64,000 nt of DNA from Rhodococcus opacus (GTDB lineage: Bacteria > Actinomycetota > Actinomycetes > Mycobacteriales > Mycobacteriaceae), in NCBI RefSeq assembly GCF_012396235.1, contig NZ_JAAXPA010000013.1, positions 124,001 through 188,000 on the forward strand. The letters run 5' to 3'. This document shows positions 8,990-18,591 of this stretch, piece by piece (within the stretch, counting starts at the first letter, position 1; the number at the start of each line of letters is the position of its first letter). The notes below the pieces were generated by a model. That model was given only the letters and a program-made list of their open reading frames with translations, made no database searches and was not told the DNA's origin. Position numbers and translations under genes: made by a program.

Positions 8990-11703
8990 CGTACACCGTG
9001 AACGGCAGGACGTTCGACGAGGAACCGAATCCCGGGCAGTGTCTGCGCACGTTCGTGCGGTCGCTCGGTCATCACGGCGTCAAGAAGGGTTGCGACGCAG
9101 GCGATTGCGGAGCCTGCACGGTGTGGCTCGACGGCGATCCCGTGCACAGTTGCATCACGCCGGCGTTCCGTGCGGAGGGGCGGGAGGTGACCACCATCGA
9201 GGGCCTCGGTTCGCCGGACGACCTGCATCCGCTGCAGCGGCAGTTCCGTGACGCCCCCGGGTTCCAGTGCGGATTCTGCACCGCGGGCATGATCATGACG
9301 TCGGCGACGTTCACGGACGCGCAGAAGGAAGACCTGCCACGCGCGCTGAAGGGTAATCTCTGCCGCTGCACCGGCTATCGAGCGATCGAGGACGCCGTCA
9401 ACGGTGTCGCCGCGGTGGAGGTCGCCGAGCCGGGTCGCGCGGTCGGCACCAGCGTCGGGGCACCCGCGGCCACCGATGTGGTCACCGGCCGTGCCGAGTT
9501 CACCATGGACACCGAGATCGAGGGCATGCTGCACCTCGTGGTGCTGCATTCCCCGCACGCCCACGCCCGCATCGTCTCGATCGACACGACGGCGGCGCTC
9601 GCCCTCCCCGGTGTGCACCGCGTGTACACATGGAAGGACGTGCCCCGGAAGCTGTTCACGACCGCGATTCACACCGATCACCTCGTCGACCCCGACGACA
9701 CGTACATCCTCGACGACACGGTCCGCTTCGCCGGTCAGCGGGTGGTCGCGGTGCTGGCCGACACGGTCGGCGCCGCGGAGGAGGGGTGTCGCGAGGTGGT
9801 CGTCGAATACGACGTGCTGCCCGCGGTGTTCGACCCGGAGGAGGCGATGGCCGACGGTGCACCGCAGTTGCACGGATCGGACGACCCGTTCGTGCGGGAT
9901 CCTGTGCATAACATCCTGCTCGAGCTCCACGGGGAGGTGGGCGACGTCGAGGCGGGGTTCGCCGAGGCCGACGTGATCCACGAGGGCACCTACTTCACCC
10001 CGCGCGTGCAGCACGCGCATCTCGAGACGCACGGGTCGATCGCCTGGATGGAGGACGGCCGCCTGCACGTGCGCACGAGTTCGCAGTCGCCGTCGATCGC
10101 GAAGGTCAAGCTGGCTCACCTGTTCGACCTGCGCCCCGACCAATTGCGCGTGTTCTGTATGCGCGTCGGGGGCGGTTTCGGCGGCAAACAGGAGGTGATC
10201 TCGGAGGATCTGGTCGCGCTCGCCACCCTCGACACGGGCCGGCCCGTCTGCTTCGAGTTCACCCGGGAGGAAGAGTTCACGACGGCGTCGCCGCGGCACC
10301 CGATGAAGCTGACGATCACGCTCGGCGCCCGGGCCGACGGCACACTCACGGCGTTCCAGGTGCGCAACGTGTCGAACACGGGCGCGTACGGCAACCACGG
10401 CGGCGAGACGTTGTTCGCCGCCGGTGCCGCCATCTCGGCGTACCGGTGTCCCAACAAGAAATTCGATGGGTACTCCGTCTACACGAACAGCGTGCCCAGC
10501 GGAGCGCTGCGCGGGTACGGCATGACCCAGCCCGCCTTTGCGGTGGAGTCCGCCATGCACGAGCTGGCGGTCGCGCTCGACATCGACCCGCTCGAGTTGC
10601 GGCGCCGCAACATCGTCCGCCCCGGTGACTCACTCGTCGCGATCGACGACGGTCCCGACGACGTCGTGTTCGCGGAGGACGGGCTCGGGCAGTGCATCGA
10701 TCTCGTCGACGCCGCACTGAGGCGGACCGGGAACGGGCAGGTGCTGGGCGACGACTGGCTCGTCGGCGAGGGCACCGCGAGCTCGCTGCACGAGACGGCG
10801 CCCCCGACCGAACACATCTCCGAGGCGTGGGCGACGCTCGGCGCCGATGGCGTGTACGAACTCGCCGTCGGCACCGTCGAATTCGGTGAGGGAACGTCGA
10901 CCGCACACGTGCAGATCGCGGCCACCCACCTCGGCACCACCCCGTCGCGGGTGCGTCTCGTGCAGTCCGACACCGACCGTACGGGATTCGACACGGGGGC
11001 GTTCGCCAGCGCCGGCCTCTTCGTCGCGGGCAACGCCGTGTCGCGGGCGTCGGAGGCCCTGCGCGACCGCATCCTGGCGTTCGCCACCGCGCACACCGGG
11101 GTCGACGTCGCGTCCTGCTCGATGGACGACGACGGGGTGCTCTGCGACGGCACGCGCGTGCCGCTGACCGAACTCCTCGACGCCGCCCGTCGGTGCGGCA
11201 TCCGGTTCACCGAGGCGCGCAAGGCGTACGGGTCGCCGCGCAGCGTCGTCTCCAACACCCACGGTTTCCGCATCGCCGTCCACCGGGTGACGGGCGAGAT
11301 CCGCATCCTCTACAGCGTCCACGCCACGGACGCCGGGGTAATCATCAACCCGGTGCAGGTCCGCGGCCAGATCGAAGGCGGCGTCGCCCAGGGCATCGGA
11401 TTCGCGCTGACCGAGAACTTTCACGTCGACGGCAACGGTGTGATGATCAACCCCAACCTGCGCAACTACCGCATCCCCACCTACGCCGACATTCCCCGTA
11501 CCGAAGTGCTGCTGGTCGATTCGACGGATTCCGTCGGACCGATGCGTGCGAAGGGAATGGCGGAGTGCTGCATCAACCCGGTGGCACCTGCGCTGGCCAA
11601 CGCGCTGGAGAACGCGACGGGTGTGCGTTTTCGTGAGTTGCCGTTCACCCCCGAGCGGATCTACCACCGAATCGGCGAGAACCGATCGGTTCCGACGACC
11701 TGA
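8986..11703 (+). CDS. Xanthine dehydrogenase-like fused [2Fe-2S]/molybdopterin subunit
   Basis: 905-residue catalytic subunit of a molybdenum hydroxylase. Residues about 1-150 are the two-domain [2Fe-2S] part: GCDAGDCGACTV with a following Cys for cluster one, QCGFCTAGM and NLCRCTGYRAIED for cluster two. The rest is the molybdopterin domain, with GGGFGGKQE, RGYGMTQPAFAVESA and a C-terminal MRAKGMAECCINPVAPALANAL. The glutamate in KGMAE is the expected active-site base, but the usual Pro-Pro after it is Cys-Cys. The small and large subunits are joined while FAD is on a separate chain. Substrate could be a purine or another aromatic heterocycle; the sequence does not decide. Confidence 0.88.
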   Translation: MTYTVNGRTFDEEPNPGQCLRTFVRSLGHHGVKKGCDAGDCGACTVWLDGDPVHSCITPAFRAEGREVTTIEGLGSPDDLHPLQRQFRDAPGFQCGFCTAGMIMTSATFTDAQKEDLPRALKGNLCRCTGYRAIEDAVNGVAAVEVAEPGRAVGTSVGAPAATDVVTGRAEFTMDTEIEGMLHLVVLHSPHAHARIVSIDTTAALALPGVHRVYTWKDVPRKLFTTAIHTDHLVDPDDTYILDDTVRFAGQRVVAVLADTVGAAEEGCREVVVEYDVLPAVFDPEEAMADGAPQLHGSDDPFVRDPVHNILLELHGEVGDVEAGFAEADVIHEGTYFTPRVQHAHLETHGSIAWMEDGRLHVRTSSQSPSIAKVKLAHLFDLRPDQLRVFCMRVGGGFGGKQEVISEDLVALATLDTGRPVCFEFTREEEFTTASPRHPMKLTITLGARADGTLTAFQVRNVSNTGAYGNHGGETLFAAGAAISAYRCPNKKFDGYSVYTNSVPSGALRGYGMTQPAFAVESAMHELAVALDIDPLELRRRNIVRPGDSLVAIDDGPDDVVFAEDGLGQCIDLVDAALRRTGNGQVLGDDWLVGEGTASSLHETAPPTEHISEAWATLGADGVYELAVGTVEFGEGTSTAHVQIAATHLGTTPSRVRLVQSDTDRTGFDTGAFASAGLFVAGNAVSRASEALRDRILAFATAHTGVDVASCSMDDDGVLCDGTRVPLTELLDAARRCGIRFTEARKAYGSPRSVVSNTHGFRIAVHRVTGEIRILYSVHATDAGVIINPVQVRGQIEGGVAQGIGFALTENFHVDGNGVMINPNLRNYRIPTYADIPRTEVLLVDSTDSVGPMRAKGMAECCINPVAPALANALENATGVRFRELPFTPERIYHRIGENRSVPTT

Positions 11704-11720
11704 GCCGTGAGGAGAGGGCG

Positions 11721-12704
11721 ATGGACACCGAGAAGCCCACCGAGAAGTCCACCGGCAACGCCGCGACGGTCATCATCGGCCAGAAGGTACGTGCCGGATC
11801 CGAGGAGGCCTTCGAAGCCTGGCAGCAGGACATGAACACCGCCGCGTCCCACTACCCGGGGTTTCTGGGCGCCGAGATCTCGGCGCCCACTGCCGTGCAA
11901 CCCGACTGGGTCGTGGTCTACCGCTTCGATTCCGTGGCCCACGTGCAGGCCTGGATCAACAGCGCCACCCGGCAGCACCGGCTGGACGAGGGGCAGCAGT
12001 ACTTCGACGGCCCCGCAACCCAGCAGGTCATCAGCGGGGGCACGCGCGAGTCGGATCCGCTCGTGACGGTCGTCGTGACGCACCGTGTCGGTCCGGAGCA
12101 CGTCGACGACTTCCTCGCGTGGCAGGATCGACTGCGATTGGAAGAGAGCAAGTTCGACGGCTTCCGCGGGAGCGAACTCTTCCGGCCCATCGAGGGAGTT
12201 CAGGACGAGTGGACCGCGCTGTACCGCTACGACAGCGCCGCCGACCTCGACAGGTGGCTCACCTCGGCGAAGCGTCAGGAACTTCTCGAGGAGGGGGAGA
12301 AGTTCCACGACTTCGAATTGCGCACCATCGACAACTCCTTCGGGAGCTGGTTCGCGTTCGACGAGAACGGAAACGAGGCGCCGCCGCCGTCCGAAACCAA
12401 GACATCGATCGCGGTGTGGGTCGGTCTCTATCCCACCGTCGTGATTCTCACCCTCGCGCTGTCGCCGCTGAAGATGCCGCTGTGGCTCGGACTGCTCGTC
12501 GGAAACCTGCTGTCCAGCTTCATCATGAGCTTCGTGACGATGCCGTACTACGTGAACCGGGTGCTGGGCCGCTGGCTGCGGCCGCCCCCCGATGTTCCGG
12601 AAGCGGCAACGAACCGTCGAGGGATCGCGATCGTCGCCGGGGTTATGGTGTTCTGGGTCATCGTCTTCTACCTGGTGACCCGCCAGTTCTGGACCCTGCC
12701 CTGA
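11721..12704 (+). CDS. Two-domain ABM (antibiotic biosynthesis monooxygenase) membrane protein
   Basis: 327-residue protein with two ferredoxin-like ABM domains in tandem (about residues 12-105 and 108-210, each with an R(Y/F)DS pattern such as VYRFDSVAHVQAWINS and LYRYDSAADLDRWLTS). After them come three hydrophobic segments (VGLYPTVVILTLAL, MPLWLGLLVGNLLSSFIMSFV, GIAIVAGVMVFWVIVFYLV). The enzyme part should face the cytoplasm. The family is annotated as monooxygenase, but many members have no proven reaction. It starts 17 bases after the molybdenum hydroxylase and is probably in the same transcript, with an SRPBCC protein next. Confidence 0.8.
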   Translation: MDTEKPTEKSTGNAATVIIGQKVRAGSEEAFEAWQQDMNTAASHYPGFLGAEISAPTAVQPDWVVVYRFDSVAHVQAWINSATRQHRLDEGQQYFDGPATQQVISGGTRESDPLVTVVVTHRVGPEHVDDFLAWQDRLRLEESKFDGFRGSELFRPIEGVQDEWTALYRYDSAADLDRWLTSAKRQELLEEGEKFHDFELRTIDNSFGSWFAFDENGNEAPPPSETKTSIAVWVGLYPTVVILTLALSPLKMPLWLGLLVGNLLSSFIMSFVTMPYYVNRVLGRWLRPPPDVPEAATNRRGIAIVAGVMVFWVIVFYLVTRQFWTLP

Positions 12705-12725
12705 GAAGAAAGAAATGGGTGCCCC

Positions 12726-13193
12726 ATGTCAGCCTCGGAGATCCGCGTGAGCCGAACGATCGATGCGCCCGTCGGCGCCGTCTGGGCGGTCATCACCGAT
12801 CTGGACAACGCCGAATCGGTTCTGAGCGGTGTCGAGAAGCTCGAGAGGCTGGACTCGACGAAATACGAAGTCGGCACGCGCTGGCGCGAGACCCGGGTGC
12901 TGTTCGGCAAGTCGTCGACCGAGGAAATGTGGGTCACGGAGATCGACCCGGAGAAGCGCACCGTCGTGAAGGCGTCGTCCCACGGCGCGGACTACACGAC
13001 GGTGTTCACCCTGGAGCCTGCCGGTGACGGCACCACCCTGACCTTCCACTTCTCAGCGGAAGCAACTGGGCTCGGCGCAGTATCGAAGTTCATGATGAAG
13101 GTGTTCGGCTCCTTCGCCCTGAAGGCCACCACCAAGGCGATCCGGCGCGATCTCGACGACATCGCCGACGCCGCCGGGAAGCGGGCCGGCTGA
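12726..13193 (+). CDS. SRPBCC family protein (polyketide cyclase/START-like)
   Basis: 155-residue SRPBCC (helix-grip, hydrophobic-pocket) protein. Seen: IRVSRTIDAPVGAVWAVITDLDNAESVL at the start, WRETRVLFGKSSTEEMWVTEIDP in the middle, and the long C-terminal helix LGAVSKFMMKVFGSFALKATTKAI. It is preceded by AAGAAAGAAATGGGTGCCCC, which holds a usable ribosome site. It follows the ABM-domain protein by 21 bases and is likely co-transcribed. The ligand is unknown. It is not closely similar to the other two SRPBCC proteins in the window (starts at 48821 and 62038). Confidence 0.82.
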   Translation: MSASEIRVSRTIDAPVGAVWAVITDLDNAESVLSGVEKLERLDSTKYEVGTRWRETRVLFGKSSTEEMWVTEIDPEKRTVVKASSHGADYTTVFTLEPAGDGTTLTFHFSAEATGLGAVSKFMMKVFGSFALKATTKAIRRDLDDIADAAGKRAG

Positions 13194-13203
13194 CCCCCTG
13201 CAC

Positions 13204-16200
13204 CTACCGCCCGCCGAGAGGCACGGACCCTTGCGCCGCGGGGAGCGCGGGGAGGGCGCCCAACGGCAGCGGCACCAGCGTGGTGGATTGGGGTTCGGCG
13301 CGGCCCAGTCCGAACTTGCGCACCTCCGTGCCGCCCGGCCCGGGGCCGCTGACGAGCAGGTCGGCGCCGGTGGTGGTGCTGGTGGTGGCCACCTGAACCC
13401 CGCTGCCGGGAGGGCCGCCGGCGAACGGTGCGAACGACGCGATCTGCGTGAACACGACGTCGCCGGAGTGGTGGTTCGGGCTCTCGAGATACATGTCCGG
13501 TTCACCGTCGAGGCGTGACCCACTCGACCACACCCGAACAGTGCCGTCGCCGCCCAGCATGCCCGTCACGACGCTCTTCGCTCCGCCTTCGGCGCCGGCC
13601 ACCCACCCCGTCGAGAGTGAGACACCGCCGAGGTAGCTCTCGTCGAAAGCGAGGAACTCCGACGTCATCCGTGGTCCGCCGGTGTGGCCGGCGTGCTCGT
13701 CCGCTGTGCCGTCGGCAGTCGCGGCGGCCGTCGGCTCGAACAGGTCGTAGCGGAACGTCTTCACGCGAGGCGCTTCTCCCGGCCCCGGGGCGGTGACGAT
13801 GCTTGCCCGGCCCGAGGCGGCGTCGACCAGGCCCGTCGCGACGGTGACCCCGGACTGCGACCCGGGGTAGGGGGTGAAGCTCGAGAAGACCTCGGGTGCC
13901 GCGCCTTTCTCCGTGGGCAGGGTGGACGAGAACACCTTCACCTGTGATTCGGTGCCGGGGCCTGTGCCGGCGATGATGTTGTCGGCCAGCGCGTTTCCGT
14001 CGATGTCCGCACCCGCGACGGTGACGCCTCCGCGGAAGCCGTCGTCGAACGGGGCGAACCGGGTCAGCTCGGCGGTGAACGGGCCGGAGCCGACATCGTT
14101 GCCGTCGTACGCGACGACCTCCGGCGACACACCCGCACCGGTCCCGGCGACGAGGTCGAGGATCATGTCGCCGTTGACGTCGGCCATCGCCACCGTCGGG
14201 GTGCCCTCGAACGACGGGAACGGTGTGACCGCGGCGATCACCTTGTCGCCGTTGCCGTCGTGGACCTGCACGGTCGCGGGGGTGCCCGCCGAACCCGGCA
14301 CCGCCACCGCGTACGTCGACACCTCGGGGATGACGTTGACGGTGGCCATCAGTCCGTTGTCCTCGTGGTTGAGGCGATGGCAGTGGATCACGAAAGTGCC
14401 CGTGTACTCCGTGAACTTCGTGCGCAGCGTCACCGATGCGGGCACGAGCGGGTTCTCGTTCGCATCGGTGACGGGCGCCGGCACGTTCACGTTGTCCTCG
14501 CCCCACGGTTGCACCCCGGTCCGGGTGCCCGCGATCGGGTCGACGATCTCCATCACCTGGAAGTCGTTGACGTGGATGTGCATCGGGTGCTCGTCGTTGT
14601 TGAGGTTCGTGATCAACCATTCCTCGACCGAATTGAGGCGCGGCTGGATCAGCGGGATGTTCGGGAACGTGTTGTCGGCGAACTCGTACGTGAAGGCCTT
14701 CGGGTCGCTGTTGCTGGCCTTCTCGTTGCCGAACCCGCCCGAGACCGTGAGAGTGCGTTTGACGTCGGGCGTCATCACCGACGTGTCCACGAAAGACGTG
14801 TACGCGTCGAGGTTCTGGCCGGGCTCGAACGGAGTGGTCCGCCCTTCGCCGCTGTCGGGTGTGACGTGGAGGAGGGTCTGGGTGGGGAAGGTGAAGAAGC
14901 CGTCGGCGTAACTGATGACCGACGGGTCGACGGTCACCGTGCCCAGCTCGGCCGGGGGGTTGTCGGTGCCGTTGTTCGTGTAGAGCACGCCGGGGTTGGT
15001 GACGGGCTTCGCCCCGTCCAGCGGTGGCATGTCGAGCACCAGATCGCCGGTGTCCGGCATGGTCACGGCGATCGCGTACCGCGACCCGGGCGGGATGACG
15101 AGCCGGGTGCCGTCACCTCCGACGGGCAGCTGCACCTGGGTGAGGGGGTTTCCGTCCTGGCCGACGATGGCGAACTTCGGGTGGTTGCCTGTCGCGGTCT
15201 CGGTGAGTCTGAGTGGCATGTAGGCGAAGTCGCTGATGTTCGCCAGCGACCAGATCTCCGTCTGGCCCGGCTTCAGTTTCAGTTCCGGCTGGAACTGCCC
15301 GTTGACCGTGTACTGCACGTCGCGTTCGTTGTCCGGCAGCGACGGGTCGGCGGGAATGTTCGTCGAATCATTGCTGAAACTCTGGAGATTGCCCGGCACG
15401 AACTGGTTCTGCCCGCGATGGTTCGCCGGCGACAGCGGCCCGGAGTACCAGTTGGTGACGTACTGGGAGCCCTCCGTGGTTTCCGAGAAGTTCACGGGCG
15501 CCAGGCTCGGCTCGTACGTTCCGTCGGCGAGCTGCGTCCCCTCCGGCGGCGTCAGTGTGCTCACGAACTGTGGCCAGTTCGGGTCGTTCAGCTGGTGGCC
15601 GTTGCCTTTACGGTCGAAGACGAAGTTGTACTGCAGCGCCATGTCGCGGATGGGTACGTCGTCCTGCGTCACCAGGGGAAGGTTGCCGTCGGGCCTGCCG
15701 ATCTCCAGCAGTCCCGCGAGCCCCGCGTACGTCTGTTGCGCGGTCATCGTGTGGCGGTGGCTGTGGTACCAGTACAGGCCGTTCGGCATGTCCTTCGGTA
15801 CCGCGTAGTCGTAGACGTTGCCCATTCCGGCGGGAATGTCGAGCAGCACGTTGTCGGCGTTGCCGTCCGGGCTCACGTGCACACCGTGGGTGTGCAGGTT
15901 CAGCGGCGCCGATTCGAGGGCCGGGGGATAGATCGGGACCTCCCCGCCCGCGGGCGTGAACGCGGGGTCGTAGAAGTCCTCGATCGTCAGGTTCCGGAGA
16001 TCGTTGTCGTAGTGGATGATCAGGCGCTCACCCGGATCGACGCGCAACGTCGGTGCCGGGTAGACGTCGTCGCCCGTGGTCGAGCCGTCCGAACTCGTGC
16101 CCTGCAGAACCTCGTAACCGAAGACCAGGAAGCCCGACACCGGTTCCGAGACGGTGTCGAGGTCGACCGTGCCCTGATGGGCCGACAGTCGAACCTCGAG

Positions 16201-16383
16201 CACCCCGTTCTCGCTCGACAGCTTGACCGGCTCCTGGTAGGCGACCGGGGTGCCGTCGGGGCCGGCGTTGCCACCGCCCGCAGTGGTCGGCTCGTCGGAC
16301 GTGCATGCCGTCAGCATCAACGTCATGGACGCGACCACCGCGACGGCGAGGGCGACGATCGGCTTCCCGCGACGGACGACCAT
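13204..16383 (-). CDS. Multicopper oxidase lipoprotein with C-terminal FG-GAP-like repeats
   Basis: 1059-residue exported copper oxidase. An N-terminal lipobox (LMLTAC, Cys27) predicts membrane anchoring. Copper motifs are complete: NLHTHGVH (about 164), YWYHSHRH (about 206), HPMHIHVNDF (about 600) and the T1 loop IHCHRLNHEDNG (about 666). From about residue 690 to the end come repeats of a different kind with acidic DVNGDMILD- and DIDGNALAD-type loops, matching FG-GAP/VCBS calcium-binding propeller repeats (PTVAMADVNGDMILDLVAGT is one). Start ATG at 16383 follows GGAACGGGGAAC; a GTG at 16401 is less likely. Substrate may be metal ions or phenolics. The usual length for the oxidase alone is near 500-700. 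Confidence 0.87.
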   Translation of the reverse strand: MVVRRGKPIVALAVAVVASMTLMLTACTSDEPTTAGGGNAGPDGTPVAYQEPVKLSSENGVLEVRLSAHQGTVDLDTVSEPVSGFLVFGYEVLQGTSSDGSTTGDDVYPAPTLRVDPGERLIIHYDNDLRNLTIEDFYDPAFTPAGGEVPIYPPALESAPLNLHTHGVHVSPDGNADNVLLDIPAGMGNVYDYAVPKDMPNGLYWYHSHRHTMTAQQTYAGLAGLLEIGRPDGNLPLVTQDDVPIRDMALQYNFVFDRKGNGHQLNDPNWPQFVSTLTPPEGTQLADGTYEPSLAPVNFSETTEGSQYVTNWYSGPLSPANHRGQNQFVPGNLQSFSNDSTNIPADPSLPDNERDVQYTVNGQFQPELKLKPGQTEIWSLANISDFAYMPLRLTETATGNHPKFAIVGQDGNPLTQVQLPVGGDGTRLVIPPGSRYAIAVTMPDTGDLVLDMPPLDGAKPVTNPGVLYTNNGTDNPPAELGTVTVDPSVISYADGFFTFPTQTLLHVTPDSGEGRTTPFEPGQNLDAYTSFVDTSVMTPDVKRTLTVSGGFGNEKASNSDPKAFTYEFADNTFPNIPLIQPRLNSVEEWLITNLNNDEHPMHIHVNDFQVMEIVDPIAGTRTGVQPWGEDNVNVPAPVTDANENPLVPASVTLRTKFTEYTGTFVIHCHRLNHEDNGLMATVNVIPEVSTYAVAVPGSAGTPATVQVHDGNGDKVIAAVTPFPSFEGTPTVAMADVNGDMILDLVAGTGAGVSPEVVAYDGNDVGSGPFTAELTRFAPFDDGFRGGVTVAGADIDGNALADNIIAGTGPGTESQVKVFSSTLPTEKGAAPEVFSSFTPYPGSQSGVTVATGLVDAASGRASIVTAPGPGEAPRVKTFRYDLFEPTAAATADGTADEHAGHTGGPRMTSEFLAFDESYLGGVSLSTGWVAGAEGGAKSVVTGMLGGDGTVRVWSSGSRLDGEPDMYLESPNHHSGDVVFTQIASFAPFAGGPPGSGVQVATTSTTTGADLLVSGPGPGGTEVRKFGLGRAEPQSTTLVPLPLGALPALPAAQGSVPLGGR

Positions 16384-16473
16384 GGGTGTTCCCCGTTCCA
16401 CGACGGCAGCTGAGCAGCATCGATCGACGATTCGAAGACTACACAGGGAACTTGGCCGTGCGCTGGGAATTCG

Positions 16474-17667
16474 CTACCTGCCGAGCGCCTCCTTCCACGA
16501 CACGACCTTGCCGATCCGCAGGATCGAGCGCTGGTAGATCTTCGCGGCCAGCACGCTGAGTGCGGCGGTCACCGCGAGCATCAGAGCGACCGTGACGACC
16601 ACCTGGACCGGGGACGCCACGCCGGCGGCGATGCGCAGCGGCATCAGGATCGCCGAGAACGGCGGAATCCAGCTGAGGACATTGCTGAGGGTGCCGTCCG
16701 GGTTGCTCACCGAGGAGAAGGCGCTGAAGAACATGATGACGATCAGCACCATCAGCGGTGACGCGGTGGCGTTGACGTCCTCCTGCCGCGACACCATCGA
16801 CCCGGCCGCGGCGTAGAGGACCGCGAAGAACGCGAATCCGAGCACGAACCAGCCGAGCGTTCCGGCCAGCACCCCGATCGCCGTCCCCGTCACGGTGAGC
16901 ACGCCCGTCGCGAGTCCGGCGGCGACACCCACCACACCGTAGGCGGTCAACTGGACGAGACCGACCGCGCCGATGCCGATCACCTTGCCCCAGAGCAGCT
17001 GCAGCGGACGGAGGGTCGACAGGAGCAGTTCCACGACGCGGCTCGACTTCTCCTCGACCACACCCATCGCCACGTACATGCCGAACATCATGATCTGCAT
17101 GTACAGCAGGACGACCACGGCGATGGAGAGGGCCACGCGCTGGCCCTTCTCCGGGTCGGGCGGATCGAGTGCGTCGACGGTGACGACTGCCCGGCCGGTC
17201 GCTTCGGCAAGTTGCGCGGGGTCCACGCCCTGTGCGGCGAGCGCGCCGGCCTGAGCCTGCTGCACCACGGCGGCGTCGATCACGGTGCGAAGCCCGGAGC
17301 CGATCTCGGATTCGGTGACGGCCGTGACGGACCCGTCGGTGCCGGGAATCAGGGCGACGTCGAGGTCACCGTTCCCCACCTCGTCGCGCGCGGCCTGTTC
17401 GTCCGTGGCCGGGACGACGTCGACCGGCGTCCCGACCGCGTCACCGGTGGCGACGAGAGCCGGCGCGAGCGACTGGTCGCCGACGAGTCCGATGGTGGCG
17501 CGTTCGTCGTCACCGCCCGAGAACAGCGAGTACGCGACGATGCCGCCCACGATGGCCAGCAGGATGATCACGTTGCTGATGACGAAGCTCTTCTTCGCCA
17601 CCTGTGTCAGGAATTCGCGGCGGGCCACGAGGCCGATCGCGCGGGCGGGGCTCAGTGGGGCACTCAT
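16474..17667 (-). CDS. ABC-2 type exporter permease (NatB-like)
   Basis: 397-residue permease. One N-terminal membrane helix (SFVISNVIILLAIVGGIVAYSLF) is followed by a large extracytoplasmic domain (about residues 50-190). Then a cluster of about five helices includes VALSIAVVVLLYMQIMMFGMYVA. The motif VVEEKSSRVVELLLSTLRPLQLLWGKVIG is typical of the NatB/YhaP family of sodium or peptide exporters. Start ATG at 17667 overlaps the ATPase stop (ATGA), which fixes it. It is the last gene of an operon led by the XRE regulator at 19429. The cargo is not known. Confidence 0.88.
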   Translation of the reverse strand: MSAPLSPARAIGLVARREFLTQVAKKSFVISNVIILLAIVGGIVAYSLFSGGDDERATIGLVGDQSLAPALVATGDAVGTPVDVVPATDEQAARDEVGNGDLDVALIPGTDGSVTAVTESEIGSGLRTVIDAAVVQQAQAGALAAQGVDPAQLAEATGRAVVTVDALDPPDPEKGQRVALSIAVVVLLYMQIMMFGMYVAMGVVEEKSSRVVELLLSTLRPLQLLWGKVIGIGAVGLVQLTAYGVVGVAAGLATGVLTVTGTAIGVLAGTLGWFVLGFAFFAVLYAAAGSMVSRQEDVNATASPLMVLIVIMFFSAFSSVSNPDGTLSNVLSWIPPFSAILMPLRIAAGVASPVQVVVTVALMLAVTAALSVLAAKIYQRSILRIGKVVSWKEALGR

Positions 17668-18560
17668 GCCGTGACCACCTCTCGGAACAGATCGGTCAGG
17701 GTGGGCCGGTGCAGCGAGAATTCGTGCACCGGCCCGGTCTTCAGGGCGGTGTGCAGGATGAGCTGGTCGTCCACCCCGGTGTCGAGCGACAGCAGGGTCC
17801 GGCCGTCGAGGTGACTGATCGTGGTGACGCCCTCGAGATGGTGCGCCCAGCCGACCGGCGCTTCCGGCGCGTGGACTTCGAGTTGGGCGTTGCCGCGGCC
17901 GCGCAGTTCGTCGACGGTGCCGACGGCACGCATCCGGCCGTGGCTGATGATGCCGACGCGGTGGCACAGGCGCTGGACGAGTTCGAGCTGATGGCTCGAG
18001 AAGATCACCGGCACTCCGGTGTTCGCCTTCTCCACCAGCACGGCGCTCATGACGTCCACCGCGACGGGGTCGAGTCCGGAGAAGGGTTCGTCGAGAACCA
18101 GCACCGCCGGATCGTGGACGAGCGCAGCGGCCAGCTGGACGCGTTGCTGATTGCCGAGCGAGAGTGCGTCGACGGTGTCGCCGACACGGTCCGCGATGCC
18201 GAGGCGTTCGGTCCAGCGGGCGACCGCCTCCTGCGCCGCCGAGCGGGAAATGCCGTGCAGCTCGGCGAGGTATTCGAGTTGCTTGCCCACCTTCATCTTC
18301 GGGTACAGCCCGCGTTCCTCCGGCATGTACCCGATGGTGCGCCGCACATCCAGGTCCACCGGCTTGCCGCCGAGCCGGACCTCGCCGGAATCGGCGGACA
18401 GGACGCCCAGCGCGATGCGCATGGTGGTGGTCTTGCCGGCACCGTTGCTGCCGACGAAACCGAAGATCTCACCGGGGCGGACCTCGAAGGACAGGTCGTC
18501 GAGTGCGACGACCTCGCCGTACCGTTTGGAGATGCCGTCGATCGTGAGGGTGTGTGACAT
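17664..18560 (-). CDS. ABC exporter ATP-binding protein (NatA-like)
   Basis: 298-residue ATPase. Walker A is GSNGAGKTT, the Q-loop is at GYMPEERGLYPKMKVG, the signature is LSLGNQQRVQLAAAL, Walker B is AVLVLDEPFSGLDPVAVD, and the H-loop is IFSSHQLELVQ. The C-terminal 80 residues form the DUF4162-type extension common in the NatA/YhaQ group. It energises the permease encoded by the overlapping downstream gene. The leader region upstream (18561-18591) separates it from the membrane protein gene by only 31 bases, so one transcript is likely. Confidence 0.9.
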   Translation of the reverse strand: MSHTLTIDGISKRYGEVVALDDLSFEVRPGEIFGFVGSNGAGKTTTMRIALGVLSADSGEVRLGGKPVDLDVRRTIGYMPEERGLYPKMKVGKQLEYLAELHGISRSAAQEAVARWTERLGIADRVGDTVDALSLGNQQRVQLAAALVHDPAVLVLDEPFSGLDPVAVDVMSAVLVEKANTGVPVIFSSHQLELVQRLCHRVGIISHGRMRAVGTVDELRGRGNAQLEVHAPEAPVGWAHHLEGVTTISHLDGRTLLSLDTGVDDQLILHTALKTGPVHEFSLHRPTLTDLFREVVTA

Positions 18561-18591
18561 GGGTCCTTCCCGTTCTGGAGTGCGGGTGTTC

